Of a stretch of DNA of 8,094 nt, positions 1 to 6,973 are shown piece by piece. The notes beneath the pieces were generated by a model. That model was not told where the DNA came from. It ran no database searches and was given only the letters and a program-made list of their open reading frames with translations. Positions within the stretch are counted from its first letter, which is position 1; each line of letters begins with the position of its first letter. The stretch is from contig JABMPO010000176.1 of assembly GCA_013203015.1 (NCBI GenBank), positions 1 to 8,094 of the forward strand, read 5' to 3'. The position numbers and the translations under genes were made by a program. Source of the stretch: Fidelibacterota bacterium (GTDB lineage: Bacteria > Fidelibacterota > Marinisomatia > Marinisomatales > TCS56).

Positions 1-390
1 TGATATCTCCCATTCCTGGTTTGACAAAGGAGGCATTGGTTATACTTTTTATCTTCGTGATTCGCTTCAGGTAGCAATTTCTTCAGAAAACGAAAACCGT
101 AATAACCCCGGCGAGTTCTGTGTAGTTTCCAATTATCCGAATCCGTTTAACGCCCAAACCACAATCAATGTTGAGCTGAATGAAATGGCTCGTGTTGCTG
201 CTGTAATATTTGATATTAACGGTCGGCAGGTACGCTCTATGCATTGGGGTTATTTACTACCGGGACCCATTCATTTCCCTGGAATGGAAAGGATGACAGC
301 GGTATGATTCTGGGGTCCGGTATGTATTGGTTCTCAATAATGGCCGACGACGGGCAGCGCAGTATGTTACCAATAACCCTGTTAAAATAA
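1..390 (+). pseudogene. 3' end of a secreted protein gene with a type IX-like C-terminal sorting domain, split by a frameshift
   Basis: This is the tail of a gene that begins before the window. In the frame starting at base 2 it reads a linker, then NYPNPFNAQTTINVEL and VAAVIFDINGRQVRSM. These match the type A C-terminal sorting domain that directs proteins to the type IX secretion system or cell surface in FCB-group bacteria. That frame stops at 305-307. The missing second half (GTHSFPWNGKDDSGMILGSG, then MYWFSIMADDGQ to LPITLLK) is read in a different frame from base 262 to the TAA at 388-390. Together the two halves give one normal domain of about 85 residues, so one base appears to be missing near 260-264 (CCGGG). 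This is either a sequencing or assembly error or a real disabling mutation. The upstream passenger domain is outside the window, so the protein's function cannot be given. The lipoprotein gene starts only 7 bp after the stop, which suggests co-transcription. Confidence 0.8.
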
Positions 391-397
391 TTTTGAG

Positions 398-946
398 ATG
401 ATAAAAAAATCGATACTGGGAATAATCACAGCTTTGATGTTGTTCAGTGGTTGTGCCAGTGATGCCTGGCTGTTTCCGATCCAACATGAGTGGCACAAGC
501 TAAAGATTGGGGAGGCAATATTGATCCATTATCTTAATGATGAGGCGAAAATTCTGAATTTGATAGATGTCACTACCCAAAATGTTTTTTTCATCGAACA
601 AAATGTACCCTGGTGGAAATTTGGCCGTCCTTCAAAGGCAATGATCAAAAATTTGACGAGTCGATTCAATGAAAAATTCCTCATCCGGACAGTAAGAGAC
701 ATAACTTGGGAGGACATTTTTTATGGGGATGAACTTATAGACCGCGGTCCCAAGGATTCAATATCCGGGTTAGCGGGTGAAATTCTAAGCATTGATGAAA
801 TTGAATGGCAATCGAATTGCCAGGTTATTGCCTGGTTTTGGGTTTCATCAGGAGAACTGAACACCATCAGATATAAATGCGATCTGACTCTAAAGGGCGG
901 GAACTGGCAGATTAACAGCATGATAGTATTTCATAATTTGTATTGA
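398..946 (+). CDS. Small hypothetical lipoprotein
   Basis: The 182-residue protein starts with a lipoprotein signal peptide: lysines at 3-4, a hydrophobic core (ILGIITALMLF) and a lipobox-like FSG-C with the lipidated cysteine at residue 19. It is therefore predicted to be exported and anchored in a membrane on the periplasmic side. The mature part is soluble and aromatic-rich (W24, W32, W72-W73, W104, W137, W146, W148). It has two further cysteines, C141 and C161, that could form a disulfide. The C-terminal end (LTLKGGNWQINSM) resembles the last strands of NTF2-like lipoproteins, but that is only a resemblance and I do not recognise a family. The ATG lies 7 bp after the preceding stop and has no good Shine-Dalgarno site, only GAG directly before it. 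This suits translation coupled to, or in the same transcript as, the upstream sorting-domain gene. Confidence 0.8.
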   Translation: MIKKSILGIITALMLFSGCASDAWLFPIQHEWHKLKIGEAILIHYLNDEAKILNLIDVTTQNVFFIEQNVPWWKFGRPSKAMIKNLTSRFNEKFLIRTVRDITWEDIFYGDELIDRGPKDSISGLAGEILSIDEIEWQSNCQVIAWFWVSSGELNTIRYKCDLTLKGGNWQINSMIVFHNLY

Positions 947-1064
947 AAATCGTTCTGGCAATTCATTTTTCCAATTAGTTGCTTGCATCAGAGATTAATA
1001 AACATTAAAATGAATAAACCAACAGCACTGCAACTAATATTGAAGTAATTGGACTGAGCTAATT

Positions 1065-1277
1065 ATGAATGATAAAATCGCCTCGCCAGGCTTGTTACAA
1101 CGTTATCGGAATTTATGGTATATTGTAGATGATCAACCCAAATGGAGTCAGCCGATCTGGAAAATTCTACTGGTGGCAGTGCCGGCCTTTATCGCTTTTG
1201 ACATTATCATGATGGTATATATTATAATAGTGTTAATATTGAAAATGAACGGTATTGCAATTCCCGTATTCTGGTAA
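1065..1277 (+). CDS. Small one-helix membrane protein, unknown function
   Basis: The 70-residue product has a charged N-terminal part (residues 1-30, with K4, R13, R15 and K26), then one long hydrophobic segment at about 32-59 (ILLVAVPAFIAF, then IIMMVYIIIVLIL). It ends in a short tail, MNGIAIPVFW. It would sit in the inner membrane, probably with the N terminus inside given the positive charges before the helix. No family is recognised. The start is an ATG with only a weak purine-rich stretch (GGACTGAG, 1051-1058) upstream. It lies 118 bp after the lipoprotein stop and is convergent with nnr, with only 13 bp between the two stop codons. Support is an open frame with a coherent hydrophobic segment and no strong competing gene on the other strand. 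It could still be a chance reading frame. Confidence 0.5.
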   Translation: MNDKIASPGLLQRYRNLWYIVDDQPKWSQPIWKILLVAVPAFIAFDIIMMVYIIIVLILKMNGIAIPVFW

Positions 1278-1290
1278 AACTTACTGCTAA

Positions 1291-2865
1291 TTATACTACT
1301 GTTTGCAAGTTATATTTATTTAATAGATAATCCGGCAAGCCGGCACGGTAAGTACTAACTGCAACGGGCAGATAATCAAGGACGTCTTGTGCAGTAATGC
1401 CGTCCTCTCCGATTTCCCGGGCAGCCAAATCTCCTGCCAGACCGTGAATAAACACACCCACCCTGGTTGCATCTGCTGTAGCAAGACCCAACCCGAACAT
1501 GGCAGCAATTGTGCCGGTAAGTACATCTCCCGAACCGGCGCTGCCCATGCCGGAATTACCACTTAGGTTGATATACACCTGCTGGTCAGCCAAGCCAATT
1601 AAGGAATGAGCTCCTTTAAGCACAATTGTGGCCTGCAATCGCTGGCAGGTTTCCTGCAAAAGACCAAATGGATTGTCTTGAATTTCAGCAACAGATTTAT
1701 TTATCAAGCGTGACATCTCACCCGGGTGGGGCGTCAGGATTGTTGGTTGCTGGCGGTCGGTTACAATTGTTGCATCCGAACTGATGGCGGTGAGCCCGTC
1801 ACCGTCGATTATTACTGGTACGACTAAGTCCCGGACCAGCAATCGAATTAATTCTTGAGTTGAGTTTTCCAGAGACAATCCCGGACCGATTACGACCATA
1901 TCCATCCCATTACCAAGTTTCAGCAAGGATGGACCGTTTTCAAGTGCCAGGGAACCGGTTTTAGTTTCGGGCTGAGGATGGAAGACTATTTCATTGGAGC
2001 GTTCGGCAATATTAGGAATGATTGATTTTGGCGCTGCCAGACGGGAATATCCACCTCCGGCTTTCAGAAAGGAGCTAGCTGCGAAATAGGGCGCCCCGTA
2101 ATAATTTGCGGCACCGGCAATAAACAGGACGTTACCAAAACTGCCTTTGTGGCCAGCCGGATTGCGGGCTGGCAGGGTCGGTAATTCACCGACCGCTACT
2201 TTGAGGTTTTCATTATCCCGCAATTGGGGTGGGAAAGAAATATGGCTCACGAATAATTGCCCGCAATTATTATAACCCGGATACAGCAGGTTGCCGGTTT
2301 TGGGAAGGCCGAAAGTGATTGTGTGATCCGCCTTGACAGCGGCACCCATTACTTGCCCGTTATTACCATTGATCCCTGACGGAATATCAACACTGAATAC
2401 TGGTTTGTTACTATTGTTGATAGCGTTGATTACTGCTAAATATAAACCGCCCAACGGGCGCGTGATACCAGTTCCGAATATGGCGTCTACAATTACATCG
2501 CAATTTGCCAATTCTTCTTCCCAAGCGACCTGGTCGCTAATAGTATGTATTTCAAAACCGAGTCTGCGGAGGATATCGTAGTTTAACCGGGCAACGCCCT
2601 TATACCGTGCCTCGCCACCGAAAGAAAAAACACTTACCTGGCCGCCCAATGAATGGATTTTTCGGGCGATTACAAAACCATCACCGCCATTGTTGCCCAA
2701 TCCGCAGAACACCGTGAATGATTTTCCGGCAATTCCAAATTCCCGGTTAATAACTGTTGCAGCGGCTAGTCCGGCATTTTCCATCAGCAATTCTTCCGGA
2801 ATGCCGAATTCGGTGATTGCGGCGGCATCCATTGCCTGCATTTCGGTGACTTTACATACTTTCAT
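1291..2865 (-). CDS. nnr: Bifunctional NAD(P)H-hydrate epimerase / ADP-dependent NAD(P)H-hydrate dehydratase
   Basis: This 524-residue protein is a full-length YjeF/Nnr fusion, close to the usual size of about 500. The enzyme repairs damaged cofactors: the N-terminal half epimerises (R)- to (S)-NAD(P)HX and the C-terminal half dehydrates (S)-NAD(P)HX back to NAD(P)H using ADP. In the N-terminal YjeF domain (about 1-225) I see LMENAG (27-32), the nucleotide-binding GLGNNGGDGFVIAR (55-68), DAIFGTG (127-133) and SVDIPSG (158-164). In the C-terminal ribokinase-like dehydratase domain (about 230-510) I see HKGSFGNVLFIAG (239-251), TPHPGEMSRL (378-387), VLKG (415-418) and GSAGSGDVLTG (441-451), whose Asp447 is the expected catalytic base. 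Then comes GVFIHGLAGDLAA (470-482). All key motifs look intact. It starts at ATG, 13 bp after the stop of the kinase-like gene on the same strand, so the two are probably one transcript. The enzyme is cytoplasmic. Confidence 0.96.
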   Translation of the reverse strand: MKVCKVTEMQAMDAAAITEFGIPEELLMENAGLAAATVINREFGIAGKSFTVFCGLGNNGGDGFVIARKIHSLGGQVSVFSFGGEARYKGVARLNYDILRRLGFEIHTISDQVAWEEELANCDVIVDAIFGTGITRPLGGLYLAVINAINNSNKPVFSVDIPSGINGNNGQVMGAAVKADHTITFGLPKTGNLLYPGYNNCGQLFVSHISFPPQLRDNENLKVAVGELPTLPARNPAGHKGSFGNVLFIAGAANYYGAPYFAASSFLKAGGGYSRLAAPKSIIPNIAERSNEIVFHPQPETKTGSLALENGPSLLKLGNGMDMVVIGPGLSLENSTQELIRLLVRDLVVPVIIDGDGLTAISSDATIVTDRQQPTILTPHPGEMSRLINKSVAEIQDNPFGLLQETCQRLQATIVLKGAHSLIGLADQQVYINLSGNSGMGSAGSGDVLTGTIAAMFGLGLATADATRVGVFIHGLAGDLAAREIGEDGITAQDVLDYLPVAVSTYRAGLPDYLLNKYNLQTVV

Positions 2866-2878
2866 TTGTCAATTTCTT

Positions 2879-3397
2879 TTAGAATTGGTATTTACCTGAG
2901 TCAAAGGCAATTTTTCTAATTGCTGCTGCGACTTGATCTGGTGAGTATTCGGCAGTTGGAATAATCACATCTGATAGCTGGTACAGGTCTTTACGTTTTG
3001 TCAGCCATTCTTGCAGTATTTTAGTATGGTCATCTGTTAACAGAAACAAGTATTTGGAATCTTTAATTCGATTTACCAGAGTTTCTACCGGTGCCTCCAG
3101 CCAGAATAACCGTCCGGTGACTTTTAGCAGGGAAAGGTTTTTCGGGTTCTTGAGCATTCCTTCGCTACAGGCAATAATTTGCTGATTTCCCTGTGATACT
3201 TCCAGCAAAATTTTATTTTCCATTTCATGAAATGCGGTCTCACCATAGCTATTAAATATTTCCTCAATGGTCAGGTTATAAATGGTTTCTACCATTTCGT
3301 CCATATCGATGAATCCCCATTCCAGTTTTTCGGACAGGAGTTTTCCGATGGTCGATTTACCGACGCCGACCATACCAACTAGATATATGTTACGCAT
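2879..3397 (-). CDS. Shikimate-kinase-family P-loop kinase with altered substrate site
   Basis: The fold is clearly that of shikimate kinase (AroK/AroL), with the family's usual length. The numbering here starts at the ATG at 3397 and gives 172 residues; a TTG 9 bp upstream (3406) is possible but less likely. The ATP-binding Walker A motif GMVGVGKST (8-16) is intact, and so is the DMD pair (31-33), which binds magnesium and substrate. The segment LTIEEIF..YGETAFHEME aligns with the family's SIAEIF..GE..FRELE, but the shikimate-binding Arg is His57. The GGG loop of ATGGG is replaced by ACSEG (76-80). The lid arginine of RPLL is absent (KYLFLL, 115-120). The later Arg in TKRKDLY (133-139) is kept. 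It may therefore phosphorylate something other than shikimate, or be inactive. It is the first gene of a probable operon with nnr, and no other aromatic-pathway gene is nearby. No strong Shine-Dalgarno site is seen. Confidence 0.85.
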   Translation of the reverse strand: MRNIYLVGMVGVGKSTIGKLLSEKLEWGFIDMDEMVETIYNLTIEEIFNSYGETAFHEMENKILLEVSQGNQQIIACSEGMLKNPKNLSLLKVTGRLFWLEAPVETLVNRIKDSKYLFLLTDDHTKILQEWLTKRKDLYQLSDVIIPTAEYSPDQVAAAIRKIAFDSGKYQF

Positions 3398-3431
3398 TAC
3401 TTTCAATATTGGTTATTGTTTGATAGTGAAA

Positions 3432-3458
3432 ATTGTATCTGTAAAAGGTTTTATTCAA
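3432..3458 (-). promoter_or_regulatory. Possible promoter for the kinase-like gene and nnr
   Basis: Read on the minus strand, TTGAAT (3458-3453) and TACAAT (3437-3432) resemble -35 and -10 boxes. Their spacing is 15 bp, which is short of the usual 16-18. The start point would fall near 3425, giving a leader of about 28 bases to the ATG at 3397. The -10 matches consensus in five of six positions and the -35 in four of six. FCB-group housekeeping promoters often differ from this consensus, so this is only a candidate. Confidence 0.3.
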
Positions 3459-3506
3459 GAAAATCCTGAAAATATACTTGGCATCGGTTTTATTCTTGTG
3501 GAATGC

Positions 3507-3520
3507 ATCAACCGGTTGAT
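3507..3520. promoter_or_regulatory. Perfect 14-bp palindrome, candidate operator
   Basis: ATCAACCGGTTGAT is fully self-complementary and has no spacer, the form expected of a site bound by a dimeric regulator. It lies between divergent genes, about 110 bp from the kinase-like ATG and about 190 bp from the hybrid kinase ATG. An imperfect relative, GGTTAATCAAC, lies at 3565-3575. No regulator gene is next to it, so its role is inferred only from position and symmetry. A 14-bp palindrome is expected by chance about once in 16 kb of random sequence. Confidence 0.3.
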
Positions 3521-3707
3521 AAAAGGATCGATACCTGTCTACATAATATCTTCGACAGGCAGACGGTTAATCAACTCCAAATTTCTCTATTATGCACGAC
3601 GGGTTAAAATTTGAATTAGCCGATCAATAAATGCTTTCCCTTTTCAGCCATATTATTGAGGTTTATATTCAACCGAGGATTATTAAACCAAGTTTTAAGA
3701 GTAATAT

Positions 3708-6581
3708 ATGAAAAAGAAAAATTCAATGATCAGTTTTGATCAGGATGAATTATTAAACAATCTCCCCGATGCTGTTATAGAAATTGACCTGGAAACTCGT
3801 GATATTATCAAGATGAATCGTATGGCACACATACTTTTTGGATTTGATAGATCAGATTTGGAAAAAGGGCTCAATGCCACAAAAGTCCTGAACGACTCCG
3901 AATATAAACGTATTACAAATTATCTTAAAGCTTTTGCACAAGAAAGTTATCAAAATAAAACGGCCTATAAACGAAGCGGACGTTATGAAACCTATGATAT
4001 CCGGATGCTGAAAAAGGATAAATCCGAGTTTATTGCTGAGGCACAAGGTCTTTTTATTCTCGATGACAGCAATATTCCAACAGGACTGAGGGCAATATTA
4101 CGCGATGTGACCAAGTTCCGTGATCTGGAAATATCCCAGCGGCGACGGGGAAATATTCTAAATGCTATTAATTATACCACGAAGCTGTTTTTGAATTATT
4201 TAGCCTGGGATAAGTATATCGAAGAAGTACTTTCCCGGATTGGAAAGGCGGCGGAAGTGAGCCGGGCTTATATATTTACCAATGACCACAGCGTGGCTGG
4301 AGAAGTTATCACGAGTGAACAATTTGAATGGGTTTATGAAGGAATAGAATCACAAATCAAGAACCCCTGTTTTCAAAATTTTCCGCTAAAAAAGAATGGT
4401 CTAACCAAAATAATAAAAAAGCTTGGGAAAGGGGAAATATTAGCAAAATTCATCAAAGATTTTCCTGAATATGAACAATTGAATTTTGGACCACAAAAAG
4501 TTTTGTCAATCCTGTTAGTGCCGATTTTTGTTGATGATGATTGGTGGGGACAAATTGGATTTGATGATTGTGCCGAAGACCGGATTTGGACGGGAACCAC
4601 TATTAAAGCTTTACAAACAGCAGCCGAAATGATTGGAGCAACACTGGTCAGAAAGAAAGCTGAAGAGAAATTAGACCAGGAAAGAGAAAAATACCGGACA
4701 ATTCTCGAAACTATTGAGGAAGGTTATTTTGAACTGGATTTAGTTGGAAATTTTACGTTTGTAAATGATTCCATCTGCCGGCTTTCCGGTTATCAGATGG
4801 ATGAGTTACTCGGGTTAAATAACCGTGATTATACCACACCGGAAACAGCCGCTCGAATGTATAAGGAATTTTCTGACCTATACAAGTCTGGCGGAACAAA
4901 AGAAATAGCCGACTATGAAATTATCAAGAAGGATGGCAGCATAGCGACGTTGGAATTATCGACTATCTTGAAGTTCGCCGCTGACGGAAAGCCGATTGGA
5001 TTCAGGGGGGTGACCCGCGATGTAACTTTGCAGAGACGGGCTCGGCAACTGCTACAGGAAAGTGAACAACGCTTCCAGAATTTATATAATCAGGCGCCTG
5101 ATATGTATTTCTCGTTAGATCCGGCCGGTATTATTATTTCGGTAAATCAATTTGGTGCTGATTATTTAGGATATTCAAAGGAAGAATTGATCGGCAAACC
5201 GGTAGAAATGATTATTCATCCTTATGAGCTGCCGACAATTCAAGCCCGAGTAACAGAAATATTTACTAATAAAATTATTAGTTCAGACCTTGAATTCAGA
5301 AAAATCAGGAAAAATGGTAGTGTTATTTATGTCCATGAGAGAAGTCAATTAATCCTCGATGATGAGAATAATCCGGTTGAGTTACGCTTAATCTGTCGCG
5401 ATATCACCGAAAACAAACTGGCGCAGGAACAACGAGAATTAGCCTTGGAACAAGCTCAACGGTCGGATAAGGTAAAAAGTCTGTTTCTGACAAATATGAG
5501 CCATGAGATACGCACACCATTGAATTCGATTCTGGGATTTTCTGATTTAATCGAAGAACGCTTAAAACCTTTTGCCAAAGATGATGAACAATTATTTTTC
5601 AAAATAATCAGCCGTAGCGGCAAGCGCTTAATGCGTACGATTCATGAGATTCTGGATATATCTGAAATTGAGGCCTGTACTTTCAATATAGAATTCGAAA
5701 ACGTTAATTTGAAAAAAATTGTTGAAAATATCTGTGAAGAATTACTTCCTGAAGCAAAAGAAAAAAAGCTCGATCTAAGTTACGTCAATCCTGTAACCCC
5801 AATATTTGTTGTTGCCAATGAGTATTGTGTTTCTCAGGCTCTGATGAATATCATTGATAACGCAATTAAATATACCCATAATGGTACTATAGAGATCAGA
5901 ATAGAACAGAAACAGAATACAATCCATTTGATTACAAAGGATACCGGAATTGGTATTTCACCGGAATATCTGAAACATATATTTGAAACTTTTTCCCAGG
6001 AAAGCTCCGGGTACACTAAAAATTATCAGGGTGTTGGATTAGGTTTATCGCTTACCAAACGATACCTTGATCTGATTAAGGCCCGGATCGATATTACCAG
6101 TGAAAAAGGCAGCGGGTCAGAAATTGCTTTAATTTTTGATGCAATTGATCAGAAACAGGTTGATAGTAAAATTGAAGACCCTGAGTTGGAAGCTTTGCCG
6201 ATTACCGCAAAAATAGCGGATATGAAAGTACTTGTGATCGAGGATGATGTCTATTCGCAACACTTAATAAAATACCAGCTAAATGTTGTGGAGAATCTCA
6301 GGATTAGCAGTACGCTAGAATCCGCTGTCGAAATGATTAATGATTCTAAACCGGATATTATATTTCTTGATCTTTCATTAAATGAGGATATCAGCGGTCT
6401 GGAATTAGTAAGATATCTCCGACAGCGAAAGGAATACAGCGCTATACCGGTAATTGCGCTAACCGCTCATGTCTTCATTTCTGATCGATTAGAGGCAATT
6501 CAGGCCGGCTGCACGGACTACCTGACTAAGCCTGTTCAGCGCAAGATATTAATCGAAAAAATGATTGAGTACTGTGGCTGA
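3708..6581 (+). CDS. Cytoplasmic hybrid sensor histidine kinase (PAS-GAF-PAS-PAS-HisKA-HATPase-REC)
   Basis: This 957-residue protein senses a signal, autophosphorylates on histidine and passes the phosphate to its own receiver. Domains in order are PAS (about 12-140), GAF (about 155-315, ending in WWGQIGFDDC and AAEMIGATL), PAS (327-445), PAS (453-572), a short coiled linker, HisKA (590-655) and HATPase_c (about 695-812). A linker (about 813-836) leads to the receiver (837-955). The H-box MSHEIRTPLNSILGF carries the phospho-acceptor His599. The ATPase has the N-box NIIDNAIKYT (N714, N718), G1 DTGIGIS (745-751) and G2 GVGLGLSL (775-782). The receiver has the acidic pair D846-D847, phospho-acceptor D888, T919 and K941. 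All catalytic residues are present. No signal peptide or membrane helix is seen, so it should be cytoplasmic and sense a soluble cue. There is no HPt or DNA-binding output domain here and no partner regulator in the window. The ATG at 3708 has AAGAG 6 bp upstream; an ATG at codon 7 is the alternative. Confidence 0.96.
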   Translation: MKKKNSMISFDQDELLNNLPDAVIEIDLETRDIIKMNRMAHILFGFDRSDLEKGLNATKVLNDSEYKRITNYLKAFAQESYQNKTAYKRSGRYETYDIRMLKKDKSEFIAEAQGLFILDDSNIPTGLRAILRDVTKFRDLEISQRRRGNILNAINYTTKLFLNYLAWDKYIEEVLSRIGKAAEVSRAYIFTNDHSVAGEVITSEQFEWVYEGIESQIKNPCFQNFPLKKNGLTKIIKKLGKGEILAKFIKDFPEYEQLNFGPQKVLSILLVPIFVDDDWWGQIGFDDCAEDRIWTGTTIKALQTAAEMIGATLVRKKAEEKLDQEREKYRTILETIEEGYFELDLVGNFTFVNDSICRLSGYQMDELLGLNNRDYTTPETAARMYKEFSDLYKSGGTKEIADYEIIKKDGSIATLELSTILKFAADGKPIGFRGVTRDVTLQRRARQLLQESEQRFQNLYNQAPDMYFSLDPAGIIISVNQFGADYLGYSKEELIGKPVEMIIHPYELPTIQARVTEIFTNKIISSDLEFRKIRKNGSVIYVHERSQLILDDENNPVELRLICRDITENKLAQEQRELALEQAQRSDKVKSLFLTNMSHEIRTPLNSILGFSDLIEERLKPFAKDDEQLFFKIISRSGKRLMRTIHEILDISEIEACTFNIEFENVNLKKIVENICEELLPEAKEKKLDLSYVNPVTPIFVVANEYCVSQALMNIIDNAIKYTHNGTIEIRIEQKQNTIHLITKDTGIGISPEYLKHIFETFSQESSGYTKNYQGVGLGLSLTKRYLDLIKARIDITSEKGSGSEIALIFDAIDQKQVDSKIEDPELEALPITAKIADMKVLVIEDDVYSQHLIKYQLNVVENLRISSTLESAVEMINDSKPDIIFLDLSLNEDISGLELVRYLRQRKEYSAIPVIALTAHVFISDRLEAIQAGCTDYLTKPVQRKILIEKMIEYCG

Positions 6582-6610
6582 GTTTATCTAATTAAAAATT
6601 ATACAATTAA

Positions 6611-6660
6611 ATATTGAACCATTTGTAAATAATTGGTTCGCAATATGCCTCAAGTTTTTT
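6611..6660 (+). terminator. Possible terminator after the hybrid kinase
   Basis: The arms ATATTGAACCA (6611-6621) and TGGTTCGCAATAT (6634-6646) pair over 11 bp, with a two-base CG bulge and a 12-base loop. They are followed after 8 bases by TTTTTT (6655-6660). It starts 29 bp after the kinase stop. The stem is AT-rich and the T-run is not adjacent, so this is a weak or doubtful intrinsic terminator. A second small hairpin, TTACCG-TAT-CGGTAA, follows at 6659-6673. Confidence 0.3.
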
Positions 6661-6725
6661 ACCGTATCGGTAATGGCATAGATTTTGTCTCTATTCATTT
6701 GTATGCAAACAGTTAACAACGATAT

Positions 6726-6730
6726 GGAGA
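6726..6730 (+). promoter_or_regulatory. Shine-Dalgarno site that sets the zinc-ribbon protein start
   Basis: GGAGA lies 7 bases before the ATG at 6738, a good spacing. A TTG in the same frame at 6732 would leave only one base of spacing, so the ATG is chosen. This is the clearest Shine-Dalgarno site in the window. Confidence 0.65.
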
Positions 6731-6737
6731 ATTGACG

Positions 6738-6947
6738 ATGAATATCGTTCGTACACGCCAAATCAGAATAGATCGATTAGCTGCCAGACAACTGCGCCCG
6801 GGAATTGGTTGCCAGAGATGCCAGGAGCGCCATGAATATCTGATGGTTTTTGACTTACCCGAAGAGCGTTGTGTCTGGGTTTGTCCGACCTGTCATTATG
6901 AATTGACCCGCGCCCACAAATTGAAAGCTCGATTTATTTGTCATTGA
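6738..6947 (+). CDS. Small zinc-ribbon protein, unknown function
   Basis: The 69-residue product has a basic N-terminal part (R5, R7, R10, R13, R17, R20). It then has two Cys-x-x-Cys knuckles, CQRC (25-28) and CPTC (49-52), about 20 residues apart, the usual layout of a four-cysteine zinc ribbon. Further cysteines are C45 and C68. The spacing includes short aromatic strands (EYLMVFDL, CVWVCP), as in zinc ribbons that bind nucleic acid or proteins. It has no signal peptide or membrane segment, so it is cytoplasmic. A DNA-, RNA- or protein-binding role is an inference from the fold only. It lies 156 bp after the hybrid kinase on the same strand and is convergent with the protease gene, 26 bp from its stop. 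I do not recognise a named family. Confidence 0.75.
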   Translation: MNIVRTRQIRIDRLAARQLRPGIGCQRCQERHEYLMVFDLPEERCVWVCPTCHYELTRAHKLKARFICH

Positions 6948-6973
6948 TTAATTTTGATTTGACAAAAGTATAG

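Larger units (their letters stand above)
3398..3707. other. Divergent intergenic region between the kinase-like/nnr unit and the hybrid kinase
   Basis: This 310-bp stretch separates two divergently transcribed units and must carry both promoters. It is AT-rich. It holds the possible minus-strand promoter at 3432-3458, the 14-bp palindrome at 3507-3520, and an inverted repeat CCTGTC / GACAGG (3534-3539 and 3554-3559, 14-base loop). The sequence GGTTAATCAAC at 3565-3575 repeats the palindrome's ATCAAC half-site. An open plus-strand frame runs through the left part from inside the kinase-like gene, but it has no recognisable protein features. No RNA gene was recognised. For the hybrid kinase, a weak AAGAG Shine-Dalgarno (3697-3701) lies 6 bp before its ATG, and I could not place its promoter with confidence. 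Confidence 0.6.

Noticed and set aside
254..270. Programmed -1 ribosomal frameshift in the sorting-domain gene.
   Set aside because: No slippery heptamer or downstream stem is visible at the frame change, and such domains are not known to be made this way. A missing base is simpler.
1332..1343. CCGGC-AA-GCCGG near the end of nnr as a terminator for the convergent genes.
   Set aside because: The usable stem is only four pairs and no T-run follows on either strand. It lies in coding sequence for the C-terminal region of Nnr.
2879..3406. Toxin-antitoxin or defence pairing for the kinase-like gene and nnr.
   Set aside because: Both proteins belong to metabolic families, nnr is a complete housekeeping enzyme, and no defence or mobile signatures are nearby.
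3282..3614. Plus-strand open frame of about 110 codons running from inside the kinase-like gene into the intergenic region.
   Set aside because: Half of it is antisense to a clear gene, it has no ribosome site, and the translated sequence shows no protein-like features.
6732..6737. TTG start two codons upstream for the zinc-ribbon protein.
   Set aside because: The Shine-Dalgarno site would be one base from it, whereas the ATG at 6738 has a 7-base spacing.
6882..6896. CPTCH in the small zinc-ribbon protein looks like a c-type haem-binding site.
   Set aside because: There is no signal peptide, and a second CxxC pair at zinc-ribbon spacing explains the cysteines better.
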